Shown here in pieces: positions 46,191-59,017 of a stretch of 64,000 nucleotides of DNA (the first letter of the stretch is position 1; each line of letters begins with the position of its first letter). Made by a program: the position numbers and the translations under genes. The stretch is taken from assembly GCF_011075055.1 (NCBI RefSeq), contig NC_058154.1, forward strand, positions 6,926,620-6,990,619. The letters are read 5' to 3'. This DNA is from Mangifera indica (taxonomy: Eukaryota > Streptophyta > Magnoliopsida > Sapindales > Anacardiaceae). The notes under the pieces are model-generated. The model did not search any database. It was not told the DNA's origin and saw nothing but the letters and a program-made list of their open reading frames with translations.

Positions 46191-47984
46191 TAAGGTGAGA
46201 TTGTTATATTGAAGGTTTGTAGATGTTGTAATCAACTAGCATCGATTCCAAGCTCTATGCCATCAAGTTTATCTAGAAAAGATAAAGGAAAGAAATCTTT
46301 ACAACCTTCTATTTAGTTTGATTAATGTTTGATTTATATATTTATTACAAAAAGTTGTAATCAATTAGTTTGATTAATGTTTGATTTAAGTACTTGTTCA
46401 AATGAAATGTAATCTATTTAGTTTGAGTAATGTTTGGTTTATGTACTTGTTGAAACGAAATGTAATCCATTGAACATTATATCAATATTATTTAATTTCT
46501 AAACATATATTAATTTCCTTTACTCAATTATTACGTTCCATCCATTGTTTGAGTTCAGATTCATATTTTATTAGGTAAGTTGCAATAAAACTAGAAAAAT
46601 GGAAAAAGCATGAAATCAAACGCATAACCAATAAAACATCGTAAATAAATATATACATAAAAACTGTAAAATCATATGAATAACCAATGATATATAAAAA
46701 TGTTTATCTACGATCTACTCAATGCAGTGCAAATACAATTATGAGGTCAAATGCCTATGCATCAAGGTAGACAACTCGTGAGGGAAATCCGAGCTCTATG
46801 ATAGTGTCATACACTCTATGAAACACAATATAAAAATACCATAATTACATGAACCCTTATCTTATTAAGGGCCACCCTCAGCTTGATATAATATCAAGTA
46901 ATCCTTTCATGGTGTCCACCCAATAACGGTCCAAAAACTTGTCCTCGCCAGTAATGTTAGAATGAATATGGTGTAGGGTTGCATCCACCATACGAGTCTA
47001 TCATGTCTGCTTATATAAGTTATTTAGGAGTTATATACAATGATCAACCAATTACACAAATTCAGGATCCTAGCAACCTAATGGGCACACATATTGTATA
47101 TAAGTAAATTCTAATGGAAACATGCATATATAATACCCTATTGACCTCCCCCCATGGTTCTTAAAACAAACCAGACGTAATTCACCTCTACCATTTTCAT
47201 GAATAGTTTAGGCCACTCATACTCATTTGACAATATGGTACTCTAACTCTTACATGCCATCCTAATATGCTCCCTAAAGAATGTCTCAACCGTTATCCAA
47301 CTCTATAGGATGATGGTTTACTACTCGTGTTGGTGTCAATGTAGTAGTGCCAAGAAGAAATATAAATGCTAAAATGGATATAAAACATGAATTGTATTAT
47401 GTTTTCATGAATATATAAAATATTTAAACAAATTCAATAGATATAGACTACTTATATTGTCAGTTAACCACTCGCGTAGCTCAACAACTATGTGCCAAAA
47501 AGTGGCTTTGGACTTCACTTTTATGCAATATACATCATGGTCATCAGATGTTGTAGAGCCAATGTACCATGTGAGGAAAGCTTCCTCACACCCTGCAATA
47601 GAAGAAGGAATGGTCTGAACTTGTCATTTCACCCTCGATTTTATTGAATTTGTATATAGAGTGCGAACGAGTGGATTTTCAGATGACCTTCAAACCAAAC
47701 AAAATCATTTTAGATTTCAAACCAAACTAACAAAATATAATTTGGTCTAATTTGGATTATGGTTTAAACTTATTAAAATTATTTACTTTTAAATATAAAA
47801 TTATATAAAATTAACTGAATTATAATTTATAGAACATGATATAAACATATCAAATAAATATCAAATATATATACAATATATATGTAAAAAAATGACAAAA
47901 TAAATATAAAAATAACAACTCATACACTTAATTGCTTATTGAAAAATTTTGTCAAATATAGTTATATATATGTATTTTAAAAAA

Positions 47985-48636
47985 GGCCAAAGGACTATTT
48001 CTTATCCACAGTTTAGTAAAAAGACAAATACCCATTTATTAACTTTAAAAAACTCAAATACTCATTTATCTATTAAAACTTACTATTAGAGTTAGGGGTA
48101 AAAATGTTATTTAGCAAAAATATTTATAAAAAAAAAACTAAAAATTTATCACATCTTCCCCCCACCTAAGGTTTGAAAAGTAATTGAATCCTCTATAGGG
48201 TTTTTTTTCTCTTCTCCAATCAATAATTGGCTCTTCCCACCCATCTCTCCTTCATAGTTGTTTTTCCCAGTGCCAACCTGTTGTCGTGACAATTCATCTA
48301 AATGAATCATCTCCTATAGAAGAGACGCCTAGGAAGGAGAGATGAGTGGGAAGAGTCAATTATTGGCCAAAACAGAGATGGTTAGAGAAAATAAGAAAAC
48401 CTTAGGGGGGTTTAGTTACTTTTCAAACCTTGGATAAGGGGAAATTATTAGGTTTTTAAACTTAGGAGGAAATCTAATAAAGTTTTAGTTTTCAAAAATA
48501 TTTTTACCAAATGACATTTTTACCCCTAATCCTAATAGTGAATTTTAATAGATTGGTAGATATTTGAGTTTTTTAAAGTTAATAGACAAAAATTTGTCTC
48601 TTCACTAAACCTTGTGTGAGAAATAGTCCTTTGGAC
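47985..48636. mobile_element. Foldback MULE-type MITE, copy 2, nested in the large MULE
   Basis: The ends are GGCCAAAGGACTATTTC and GAAATAGTCCTTTGGAC (inverted). TTTAAAAAA (9 bp) flanks both sides (47976-47984 and 48637-48645). The arms share with copy 1 words such as GGTTTGAAAAGTAA and ACTTTAAAAAACTCAAATACTCA. The core has a second inverted pair, GACTCTTCCCAC and GTGGGAAGAGTC-type. Confidence 0.88.
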
Positions 48637-48721
48637 TTTAAAAAAATACAATTTATGATTTGGTTCAGTTTGAAAATTGTCTAAACAATAACTTAAACTA
48701 AAAATTGTTTTTTAAAAATTG

Positions 48722-49020
48722 AGCCAAAAGACTTGTACCTAGCCAAGGTATAATAAAAACCCAAAGTGATCTTCTCTAACTTTCGAAAACCTAAACACTA
48801 AATTTCAAAAAAAACTTAGTTAAAATTAAGGGTAAAACCGTTATTTAAAAAAAAAAAACATAAAATTCATTTATTTTTCCTGTAAGTTTTAAAAACTAAC
48901 AAAACCTAAAGTTTGAAAAGTAGCATTTTCACCCCTCAAACTTAGGGTTTCTTTCTTCCCATTCTGGTCACCATCTTCAATGAAGGACGGCTAATCTTTC
49001 TTTCTCTCATCGATGCCCCT
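48722..49020. repeat. Half of a third foldback element
   Basis: It begins AGCCAAAAGACTTGTAC and goes through the same arm words (ACTTTCGAAAACCTAAACAC, then AAAGTTTGAAAAGTAGC), ending before the middle. No right arm was found. It starts only 85 bp after copy 2. Confidence 0.65.
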
Positions 49021-51319
49021 TGATCCGAAGCCCCTAAATGACGTCTAAATTGAAAAATTTAGACAACTTTCTCGTTAGTAGTTAATTGCCAATGGGCAAT
49101 TGGCAAGAGTTGAGGTAACAGTTAGGACAATGGGAATCCTCCATTATTGTCAAGTCAACTATCTATACCCTCAGGGTGGACTGGAGAAGTAATTTAATAT
49201 TATCAATTATCAATATATCTGTAAATATACATTTAATTATGGATATACCTCAGTCCACTCTCCTTATGACATAACATCGAGTAACTCATCCTTTTGTGAA
49301 CTAATATCAATAATCCCTTTACTCGCGTTGGGGAGGTCAGTAATTAACCAAAATTGTTCATCCTTAAAAAAAAAGGAAAAAAACAATTTAAATATAAATA
49401 ATAATATTCAACTGCATTCAATTAACTGAATAACAACAATCGACCCTACCTTTACGATTGGGGAAGGTGTACATGGAGAACTTTCAACCGATACTCCCTC
49501 GTGGCCAATACCATGTACAAATATTAATAATAAATTATTCAATGACATTTCATATAAAATATATTAACAATAATTAATTACAAACCTCAAGTAGGAGAGG
49601 TGATGGAATCATAAAGCCAACGAGAGAGGGTTTCTTAGCACCATCGTAGGTACCCTGTACAAAGTTAATAAACATGTTAGACAAACGGGTAAATGAAATT
49701 TATGAAACAAATAAAAAAGACATGGCTTTGTCACCTACTTGACTATATGCATCACCATGTCCTCTAAATGATTCATCTGATTCTCTAGTCGAGACATATA
49801 TTCTCACAAGATAGACATCTATTTCCACAAACTAGAAAGCTCACCCAATGGCATATTGCTCCAACGGGCCAATACAATATCTAAGAAAGACAAAACGAGT
49901 GACACAGTCGATGGACACTCATACATGGGGTGCTCGGTAGCAAGGGCCTCAACGCCATGAAGATGTGTGGCCTCGATGGTTGGGGTCTTAATAGTAGGAC
50001 ATGTGTCTTGCTTAGTAACAAGCTTGAAAATCGACAGGTGTCAAGACTAGGGGCTTGAATGTCCATAGATGGAATAGCCAGGGAAGCTCTATCTCTTGCT
50101 GAGAAAGACAAAGATGATTACGAATCCAACATACTTATGTAGGCATCAATGTTAGCGTACCATCATGTAGCCTCCTCAATCAATGACGATTGGAGCGGGG
50201 AAGTAACATCATCTTACTCATTCATATATAAATTAAATATATTTGCATTAATCAATAAATCAATCAACTAATCAATTAACATTTACATACCTTATCACCG
50301 ATGAACATAGTTTCTGTATGACTTCATCCAAAAATATCTCTCGTGTACCACATGAACATTTATAGAGACACATCAATAGCAACCAAGTCCACTCAATTAT
50401 ATAAGGTGTCGATTGTCTCGTAGATCCAAAACTACAATGTAAACATTAATGTTTAAATTTAGTTAATAATTTTTCCCCTAACAATCAATATATATATAAT
50501 TAACACATATTCATTTATGCATATCTAGTATGTGATTGGAACATATCCTCTCCTCACCTGGGACATTGACTTGTGTGTCATTTCCTACACCAAAACAACC
50601 CATAGGTAGGAATTAAAATCGTCCAAGTGATTGACTAACTAATGATACTCTACAGATACCTTCTTTCGTCTATCATTCCCTAGTAACACCATATAAAGTC
50701 AATATAATAGGGACATTTTGATGGCGTCGATATTGTCATCCTCTCATGGCCTCGTCAAGAAAACTCGCTCCAAATCATGATATTGCACCTTTTAACATCC
50801 CCAAAAATTGGTCTCTTGAATCCTGTCTCCTAAATCCTTGTAAAATATCTGATGAAAGAGCAATATCAAACTGAATAGTAGCCCAATCATAAGTGAAAAC
50901 TCGAATAGATTGAATCTCACGTCAACTCCATTAATTCTAAACCAAGACTCATTTCTCCCTAATCCCCAATATAATTATTGCAACATGAATGAGTGCACCA
51001 ACACTCTGCTAAATCTCACATCTGGTAATTGTAACAAATGCCCAAAACAAGTCCTCTCAAACAACCACAATTGTGTTTGTGTTAATGTATATTTAATCCT
51101 AGACATTGTGTTTCACTATACACAAGAAGTAACCCCTGTTCAAAAGTGTCATGCCTCGTTTGAGATTATTTATTCGTTATCTTCACATTTTTTTTTATAG
51201 GAAACTTCTTGTAAGAAAGAAATTATTGTCATGACAAAGTTAATAAGAATTTCAGAAAAAACAAACATAAAATTAGATACAAAAATAAAAAAGGACCTTA
51301 AACTTGAAAACTACATGTA

Positions 51320-51950
51320 AAAAAACCTTAGAATAAAAAAAATTGAAAAATCACCTAAAATTTGACAACTATACCTCGAGAAGCCCTAGAATGACAAAAA
51401 CAAAAAAATTAACCTAAAATTAAAAAACTACAAGTCAAAAAACACTAGAATGAATAAAATAAAAAAATGAACCTAAAATTAAAAAACTACACAACGAAAA
51501 ATCTTAGAATGATAAAAATAAAAAAACTTTAGAATTAATAAAATTGAAAAACGGACTTGAAATTTGAAAACTACACATCGAAAAAGCCTAGAATGATAAA
51601 AAAAAAAAATCGATCTGAAATTGAAAAATTGCACATTAGAAAACCCTAAAATAACAAACATTGAAAAACATATTTGAAATTTGAAAACTACACATTGAAA
51701 TATCCTAAAATGACAAAAATCGAAAAACTAACCTGAAAATAAAAAATTACACGTCAAAAACTAAAAAATGACAAAAATAAAAAAATCAACTTAAAATTTG
51801 AAAACTACATGTCAAAAAACCCTAAAGTGACAAACATAAAAGAAAAGACTTGAAATTTGAAAATCACCTATCTAATTACCTTAGAATGATAAAAACTACA
51901 AAACTGATTTAAAACTACACGTCAAAAAACCTTAGAATATGAAAAAACAA
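51320..51950 (+). repeat. Degenerate 56-61-bp tandem array in the right subterminal region of the MULE
   Basis: The word TAGAATGA or a close variant recurs at 51329, 51387, 51445, 51505, 51589, 51647, 51706, 51762, 51823, 51882 and 51933, mostly 56-61 bp apart. One partial extra copy lies near 51530. The unit is roughly CCTAGAATGACAAAAAT, AAAAAATCAACCTGAAATTT, GAAAACTACACGTCAAAAAA. Confidence 0.88.
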
Positions 51951-52638
51951 ATATAAAATTCAAAAACTATAATACTAAAAACCCTAGATTTAGACAAAAT
52001 ATCAATTTGCCCCTTATCAATTTCTCTCTCTACCACAGGTCTATAATGTTTAAAAACCTGCAATTCTCCCTGGGGGATCCCATGGGTATTATTGTTTAAA
52101 AAATCAAAAATTCCCCTTTTCCCTAGGGTTTCCCTGTAGACCCCCTAATGTAATTATTGTTTAGAAAATCGCATTTGCCCTCTCTTTTATGGCGTTGATT
52201 CAACTCAGGGGATATTTCTCAAACCTGGGATTTCTTGGGTTGAATATTTCTCAAAACCACATAATTTTCCCATCAAAATCTCATTTTTCAACTACCATTT
52301 TAATAACAAACGATTATGCATCAACTAAAACATAATAGCCCTAAATTAATTCATCCAAAACAAGCAAGAATCAAGCCACAAAATCAATTGTCCAAAAATG
52401 AAAATTCTAAACTAATAACGTCCAAAATCTTTAGCTAATCAGTAAAATTTAAACACCAAAATGATTCAAATAAGATAAGGGAGGATGTACTCACCTTCTT
52501 TATCACTTTCGTTATTGGAAAGTTGCATAAATGCTAGAGAAATGTTGTTGTCATCACTGTCTGAGCGCCTCGAGAAGTCTTCAAATTTTTTAATAGTGAA
52601 TCCGACGGAATTTTGGGTGAGAATATGTATTTGGGTTT

Positions 52639-52646
52639 TTTATATA
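52639..52646 (-). promoter_or_regulatory. TATA-like box of the minus-strand MULE gene
   Basis: TATATAAA on the minus strand, about 100 bp inside the right end of the element and upstream of the putative first exon. Confidence 0.35.
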
Positions 52647-52747
52647 GGAGGGCATAAGGGGCATTTTTGCTTAAGTTTTGTTGATTTGGACAATTTATTT
52701 AAACCCCTAATGTTTAGGGCAATTAATTTAATTTTCCTATTTATATA

Positions 52748-53489
52748 AACATTGCAACCGCAAAGCATATAGCATGCACACAAAAATGTAGTATTGGAAC
52801 CAACACCAATTATAAATGCTATAGGCTACACAAGTTGGTAAGCAATGGAGGGGCTAATTGGTGGAAGAAACTCTTCTAAAACTTTCAAACAAACAATGGA
52901 GGACGGTCATAAAAGAATGGACCAGTCACCTACCAAGAACTGTGGATCGGTATCAACTGGATTCACAAGAGAATGACATACTGTTTAGGATTTTGGATGT
53001 AGCAATTAGTGTTGCAATTGTCAATTGATTATGCAAGAGAAGAGAAATGTTTAACTCCTCTCCTCCAACCACATGATGTTATATAGAGAGAGCTAGAATT
53101 AATTAAAATACAAGGACACTTTCACACTTTTGGCTTGAACACCAAAATGATGTCATTTTGTGCTCTGTTAAAATAAATTAATAAAAGAAAAAAGTATAAA
53201 ACAACCGTTTAATATGTGTAACACGGTGTATAAGATATATGTTTAATACATTTGGGTCCAAAAAGACAAACTACCATGCTCTAAATGCTTTAATATGGCA
53301 GATCCAAATTATACGGATATAAAATGCATATTTACTAAGCAGTTATGGTTGGTATTTGTGATTTAACAAAAAAATTGGGTTGCGGTTTTTTATTGAAAAA
53401 GTTCTAAAAGGCTTCTTGACTTCTAACTACATTCGTCTATTTTCAAATACCAATTTGTCCGTATATAACGTGCAATGCACGTGACTGCG
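52748..53489. other. Intergenic region upstream of VPS26
   Basis: No coding signal. The part from 52800 to 53120 resembles the end of a plant LTR (TATATAGAGAGAGCTAG, then AATTAAAATACAAGG), but I found no ends. The last few hundred bases should contain the VPS26 promoter. Confidence 0.45.
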
Positions 53490-53632
53490 AGGTGCTCTTC
53501 GTTTTAATGTTGATTCCTACACCAACTATCAAATTTCACATCGAGGAACTCATAGCTTCTGAATCCAAATCTCCACTCTCAGGCGTGCTAGGGTTTCGTT
53601 TCTTGCCATCACTTATTGAGCGACACTCCGAG
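53490..53632 (+). other. Putative 5' UTR exon of VPS26
   Basis: CTAGGGTTTCG-type leader sequence ends at a good donor, CCGAG|GTACGCG (53632/53633). The next exon would start after TTGTTCAG at 53802 and carry the start codon. The upstream edge is a guess. Confidence 0.45.
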
Positions 53633-53853
53633 GTACGCGTATTTCTTAATTTTCACTTGATCTCAGTCAATGATTCATATTTTCTTTTTTAGGGTTTTAA
53701 CCAATGCAAGTTAGTTGGATCAGAGGATTGATTAAGTTAATTGATTGGAATTCTTCTTCATTTTTTTTTTCAAATTGGAAACTAAATTCTTTGTTGTTCA
53801 GGTGGTCTTCAATTCCTGTTGGTTTTGTAATTTGTAGTGAATTGTAAACAGCC

Positions 53854-56800
53854 ATGGTAAGGTCTCGTGACTCTCGCTGCACTCTATATTATTGGCTTTG
53901 TTTTTGTTATAGTTTATTATTGACAGTTGAAAATTTTCAGAATTACCTTATTGGAGCTTTCAAACCAGCGTGTAATATTTCAATTACGTTTACTGATGGA
54001 AAGACTCGCAAGCAGGTAACTTGTTAGTTTTGTTTTATATAAATTTAGTTGAGATAAAGATTATTCACTGCAATGCTGGCATTGAAGTCTAAGTATTTTC
54101 ACTATTTAGTTGTGATTTTTTTTATTTTTATGTAGCTAGTGAAGTGTTGTCGTGATTTTGTGCTGTTACTTACTCTGAATGCTGCACTTATAACACTGCA
54201 TTGATATTGATTTATCGTTTTGTTTACACTCTGGCAGTAATGAGCTTTTGTTATGCCTAATTTTTGCAGGTTCCATTGAAGAAAGAAAATGGTCAAACTG
54301 TAATGGTTCCACTTTTCCAAAGTCAAGAAAATATTTCTGGGAAGGTACTGAATGTGATAGTGTAGTTTGATGCTGGGAGTTATAGCATACACATCTTATA
54401 ATGTTTGGTATTTGTAACATTTGACGATTAAAAGATTTCTTTGATTTCATGTCTAGGTTTCAATAGAACCAGCTCAAGGGAAGAAGGTTGAACACAATGG
54501 TGTGAAAATTGAGCTGCTTGGTCAGATAGGTGAGTTATTGTTCCCTGAAACTGTTCATTGTGGTACATTTTCAGTTGAAGGGAATTATATTCTATTATTA
54601 TTAATTCTTCTCCATGCCTCTTCTTTATAGAACATTTTCTTGTTTTATGAAGTATCTATCTACAGTCTTTTCTAGTTGCTCATAATATTAGTACTTCTCC
54701 TAGCCTTTCTTCAATAGCTGATTTCACTGGGATGTATTCTGGTAATGGATGGTGATGGAGATGCCTAATTCATTTGTTAACTTATTTCAAATATCTGCAG
54801 TTTGTTATTTACATGTTTTGTAGTTGTGGTTCATTTTCCTTCTGCATATGATGTCCTTCTTATACGTTGAATGCAGTTCATAAAATTTTAAATTTCATGA
54901 CTTTGCAGAGATGTATTTTGACAGAGGCAACTTCTATGATTTCACTTCCCTTGGTAAGTAAACACTTGCTTTTCATTTATTTGCTTCTGTAATGAATTAT
55001 TCTCATGGTTGCAATTTTTCGGCGGAGCAATATATTTTGGCTTATTGTTTATATTACTTTGTGATAGGGATAGCAGAAAAATGAACTTTTTCTTTTTTAT
55101 TTTTTTGGTACACATACGGTTATATTTATCCTTTTGTTCTTATCTTGAACATCTAAACAAATATGAAGCCCTTACTGCTTTTAATAAATAATCAATTGTG
55201 CTTATTCTGGCCTTTATATTTATTTTTTGTTTGCAGTACGTGAATTGGATGTCCCTGGAGAAATATATGAAAGAAAAACATATCCCTTTGAGTTTTCTAC
55301 AGTTGAAATGCCATATGAGACATACAATGGGGTCAATGTGAGGCTCAGGTTTGCTGTCTACCAATCTTAAGAGATTTCAAGGGAAACCTTTGTTTTTGTA
55401 TCCTTTCAGTTCAATTGAACAATGATTTTATTTGCTGGTAATAAATTGTTGAACAATTCAATCCATTTCTAATTCACGTGCTACCATTAAAGCCCATACA
55501 TTAGAATTACATATGAAGAAATGTGTGCCTAATTATATTACATTCAGTGTTACACTAGGCCTACTGTCAGTGTGACTCATTATATTACTTGAATGTTGAC
55601 ATGTGAGTTGGCCTGTGAAAGGTGGCAGTTTAGGCATACTCTTTTTTTTTCCCCTCTTTACTTCATAGTATGAATAAGGATGATCAGGTAAAAGTTAGAA
55701 TACTTCATTATTATTGAGAACGCTTAGTAGCATGAAGATTTTGAATGTGATGTTATAGTTGAAAACGCATGTTACAATTCTAATTTTTTTGCCTTTGTAG
55801 GTATGTTTTGAAAGTGACTGTCAGCCGTGGTTATGGTGGAAGCATAGTTGAATACCAAGATTTTGTGGTAATACTTTTTGTTGTTCTCTCTCTGATCCGT
55901 GTTAGTGTTTATGATTGCTGATCGTTGTTAATTTTTTCTGAGCACTAAATGGCTTTGTTATATTATGCAAAAAGAATGACTAGAAAATATTAATCGTATG
56001 AGTTAATACTTTCATCTGAGTTGATGAGGTAGTTGATATAACACTACAATCTGATTGGTTGTGATGGGTAAGAAATATAACATATCATTTCAGTTCTTTT
56101 TATTAGTGGGGAGAAAATTTTTTGAATAGATGGAAAGTAGAGTAATTCTACTTGAAGAAAATTATTTCATTGATTTATTGATATATGCATAAAATCTTAA
56201 TTCAGGGTGCAATAATTGTTGGAAGATAATAATGCCTGACAAATCATGCTCTTTTCTTGTACAGTAGTTTCTACACTGCTAATGAAGCATCTATATTTTT
56301 CTTGATGTCTTTGTGATGCACCAGGTTCGTAACTATACCCCAGCTCCACCAATTAACAATAGCATCAAGGTAAATTGCTGAAATTTAGTATTATTATGAC
56401 AATTACTTTATGTGAAATTGCATTGCTATCTCAACTCTCCCTTTCTGTTGTTTGTGGTATGCTTTTTTGAGGTTTAGTAATAAACAAAGCTCTAAAACTT
56501 CAGCTTCTTTTTACCCTATGATTTAATCTGATTTTAAAATTTTAATATTATTTTCATTTTAGGTTTTGATCTTATTGATGTCTCTTTACAGCCTTACCTA
56601 CATTTTAATTCTTTCTGCAGATGGAAGTTGGAATTGAAGATTGCCTACACATTGAGTTTGAATACAATAAAAGCAAGTAAGTTGGCCATGTCTTTTGACT
56701 AGGGTTTGTTTAGCCTTTTCTTGACTGTCTTGCTCTCTTTCTGGTATCAATCAGTAGTCAGACTTACATTATACAATAGCTATGATCAGAAAATTTCAGA

Positions 56801-57524
56801 TTTTTTTTCCTGTTTGTAGAATTATGTTTTGGCATCTGTGGTTGTTTAATCATGTCACAATCCATCCTTTTCCCATTGTAGCCTGACTTTGTTGTTATTC
56901 CTTATTGGATTTTGGGTTTTACAGGTATCATTTGAAAGACGTTATCATTGGAAAGATATATTTTCTTCTTGTAAGGATTAAAATTAAGAATATGGATCTT
57001 GAGATTAGGCGCAGAGAATCAACTGGTTCAGGGGCCAATACACATGTTGAAACTGAGACACTAGCTAAATTTGAGTTGATGGATGGGGCTCCTGTTAGAG
57101 GTATGGAGATTTTTAAGTTTCTTTTGAATTCATAGGAATGTAGTACTAACAGATTCATCAGAAATGGCATCTTCTACCATACTAATAGTCTATATAATGT
57201 GACTTAAAAACATAGTTTCTAAGGATGCTCTGGTAAACACTGAATTTAGCTGTGATAACTTAATTGCCTGCATTCCAAATGTGACACATCATTGATTTCA
57301 ATTGCCAATGGATGCATTTGCTATAAATCCATTCTTGCTTTACAGGTGAATCAATTCCAATCAGACTATTTCTTAGCCCTTATGAGCTGACACCAACTCA
57401 TCGCAATATTAACAACAAATTCAGCGTGAAGTATTACTTGAACCTTGTTCTAGTTGATGAGGAGGACCGTCGGTATTTTAAGCAGCAAGAAATTACAATT
57501 TACCGGCTACAAGAAACTTCCTAA
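53854..57524 (+). CDS. VPS26: Vacuolar protein sorting-associated protein 26 (retromer subunit)
   Basis: This is the arrestin-fold subunit of the retromer core (VPS26-VPS29-VPS35), which recycles vacuolar sorting receptors and other cargo from endosomes. Coding exons are 53854-53856, 53941-54015, 54270-54344, 54457-54529, 54909-54953, 55237-55348, 55801-55867, 56325-56369, 56621-56676, 56925-57100 and 57346-57524. Every intron is GT-AG and all phases join, giving 301 residues, the family length. The start MNYLIGAFKPACNISITF and blocks such as KKVEHNGVKIELLGQIEMYF, PYETYNGVNVRLRYVLKV, IEYNKSKYHLKDV-like and FSVKYYLNLVLVDEEDRRY are typical of plant VPS26. The first coding exon holds only the ATG. 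There is no sign of decay. The A or B paralogue cannot be decided here. Confidence 0.97.
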
Positions 57525-59017
57525 TTAATTGTTGTAGATGAAATTGGCATTTCATCCTTGTGAGAAGAGAATAGAAGATTAACTGCTTAAAACCTTGTAA
57601 ATCTTGGAAGTGTAGGACACAATTGCTGGAACGAGGATCGCCATTCATACAATGGCTTGTATACTTGCTTGGTTGGTTTTTTTTCCCATATTTCCTGTTA
57701 TTTTCATGGCTAAGGTGGTATGGGGGGAGAATTCTATATTGCTGTTTCCATGGGCTTATCAGTGGTCCCTCTTTTGATATTTGATATTGTCACTTATCAT
57801 TGCAACATTATCCTGCATTCTTAAGACTACAGAGTCGTGGTTCTCCCCTAGAATGCCATGATCACTTTACAGTCCTGTTCATTTGTTCAGTGCTACTATG
57901 TTTTCTCTTTTTGCAGTTGTCTGGAGCATGGCGATAATTTTATATTATTGTAGAGGATCCTTCTTCCTTTCTTTCTTTCTTTCTTTTTTTTTTTTTCCTG
58001 TTTTGTGTTTTGGGTTTTCTTTTTTTTTTTTGGTTTTGGTACCAGATATTAATCATCCATTGCAAGAATAATTACGTGTGTTTTGCGCGGCATTGTATTT
58101 CTTGTTCAAAATTTTATGATAATATGCTTAAATAATCTGTCTTTTCTTTGATCATGCTTGGTGCTTTTCAGTAACCTGCTGTAACGGATGTAAAAGTTTG
58201 TGGGCAAGGTGGGATTGGATTCCATGAAATTTATATTTACTTGCACTTTAGATCTACTATCTCATGAACTGTCCTGTCTTCTTATACTATAAAAAACTTC
58301 ATTTCTCTCAGGAAATTGAATGCCCTTCACTCTGTTATAATAGAAAAATCACTTGTTTCTGTTATGAAATATATCCCATCAATTCCTGGCAACAGTTTCT
58401 GATCAATTATGATGATAAGAAACTGATGATTATCCCATTAAGACACCAGACTGGCAAAAATGGCCTCTGGGTGCAATTTATAAAGCTTGCTGATATTTTC
58501 AAGTCAATCTTACATTTATGTATTGGAGGGCTACTAATTTGCTTACAGAACTTGATATTCATTGTATTTCAATTTATCTAACGAACTTGATAAGCAAATG
58601 CTAGAATTGATATTTTTTTCCAGGATGTATCAGATCGTGTCTGGTAAATTTTCTGAAAACAGTACTATGATTATCTCGTTATATTTGATAGATGGTGCAT
58701 ATGATTCCAAACGATATTAAACACATCATTTGATGCGATATTTCTTTTATTTGCTGGGCAAGATGTCACCTGATGACTTGATTAAGAAAATTCTCTCTTT
58801 TACTGATTCAAAATCAATTTTTACAATCATAAACTAAAATTTGAAGCACAATAGAGTACTGATGAATTAAGCCTTACAAAATGACAACCCAATCTTGATA
58901 CAATCAACATTCTGAATCGATGGACAAAAGTGGTGTCAGTCATACAAATACAACCATTGGCATTAAGGGCAAAACTTGAGCTTCCCCAGAAGCAACAGTT
59001 TTAAAAATACTGCGACT
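57525..59017. other. Convergent intergenic region between VPS26 and the rhodanese gene
   Basis: It contains the 3' UTRs of both genes and a CTTT-rich pyrimidine tract at about 57959-57998. The open frame 58264-58581 looks like chance. No other gene is seen. Confidence 0.6.

Larger units (their letters stand above)
46730..52640 (-). pseudogene. Decayed minus-strand gene of the MULE with DUF1985-like region
   Basis: The clearest block is about 50860-50560 on the minus strand, which resembles DUF1985 (ERVFLTRP, then MSLLY and VLLGNDRRKKVSVEY, then LVNHLDDFN). A possible first exon at 52640-52497 ends in GAAGAAG|GTGAGT and has a TATATAAA box just upstream (52646-52639). Weak coding-like segments continue down to about 46730 (for example EYEWPKLF and MVEVNYVWF near 47220-47165). 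DUF1985 usually accompanies an Ulp1-type cysteine protease domain in MULE genes. I could not find a convincing catalytic His/Asp/Cys set, so the protease is inferred only from context. Confidence 0.5.
41300..52738. mobile_element. Large Mutator-like element (MULE), 11.4 kb, with 9-bp target duplication
   Basis: The 9-bp sequence ATTTATATA is repeated exactly at 41291-41299 and 52739-52747. The ends are inverted: GGAAATTAAATTAA on the left and AGGAAAATTAAATTAA on the right (complement). Further in, both share CTTAAGCAAAAATG followed by CCC. Inside are a MULE transposase remnant on the plus strand (44160-46190) and a DUF1985-like remnant on the minus strand (about 50860-50560). The two converge. 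MULEs of the Kaonashi type carry such Ulp1/DUF1985 genes, so this is probably one. A tandem-repeat array lies inside each end. A foldback MITE and at least one other insertion sit within it. Confidence 0.8.

Noticed and set aside
49881..50111. Minus-strand open frame of 76 codons as a gene
   Set aside because: It lies in the decayed minus-strand gene of the MULE, in a stretch where no domain could be recognised; kept only as part of that remnant.
50910..51200. Plus-strand frame of 96 codons in the MULE
   Set aside because: It is antisense to the DUF1985-type remnant region and has no family resemblance.
51320..51950. Regular short repeats as a CRISPR array
   Set aside because: The units are degenerate throughout, with no conserved repeat/variable spacer alternation, and the DNA is from a plant nucleus.
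58264..58581. Plus-strand frame of 105 codons after VPS26
   Set aside because: No homology, no splice or start context, and AT-rich intergenic composition.
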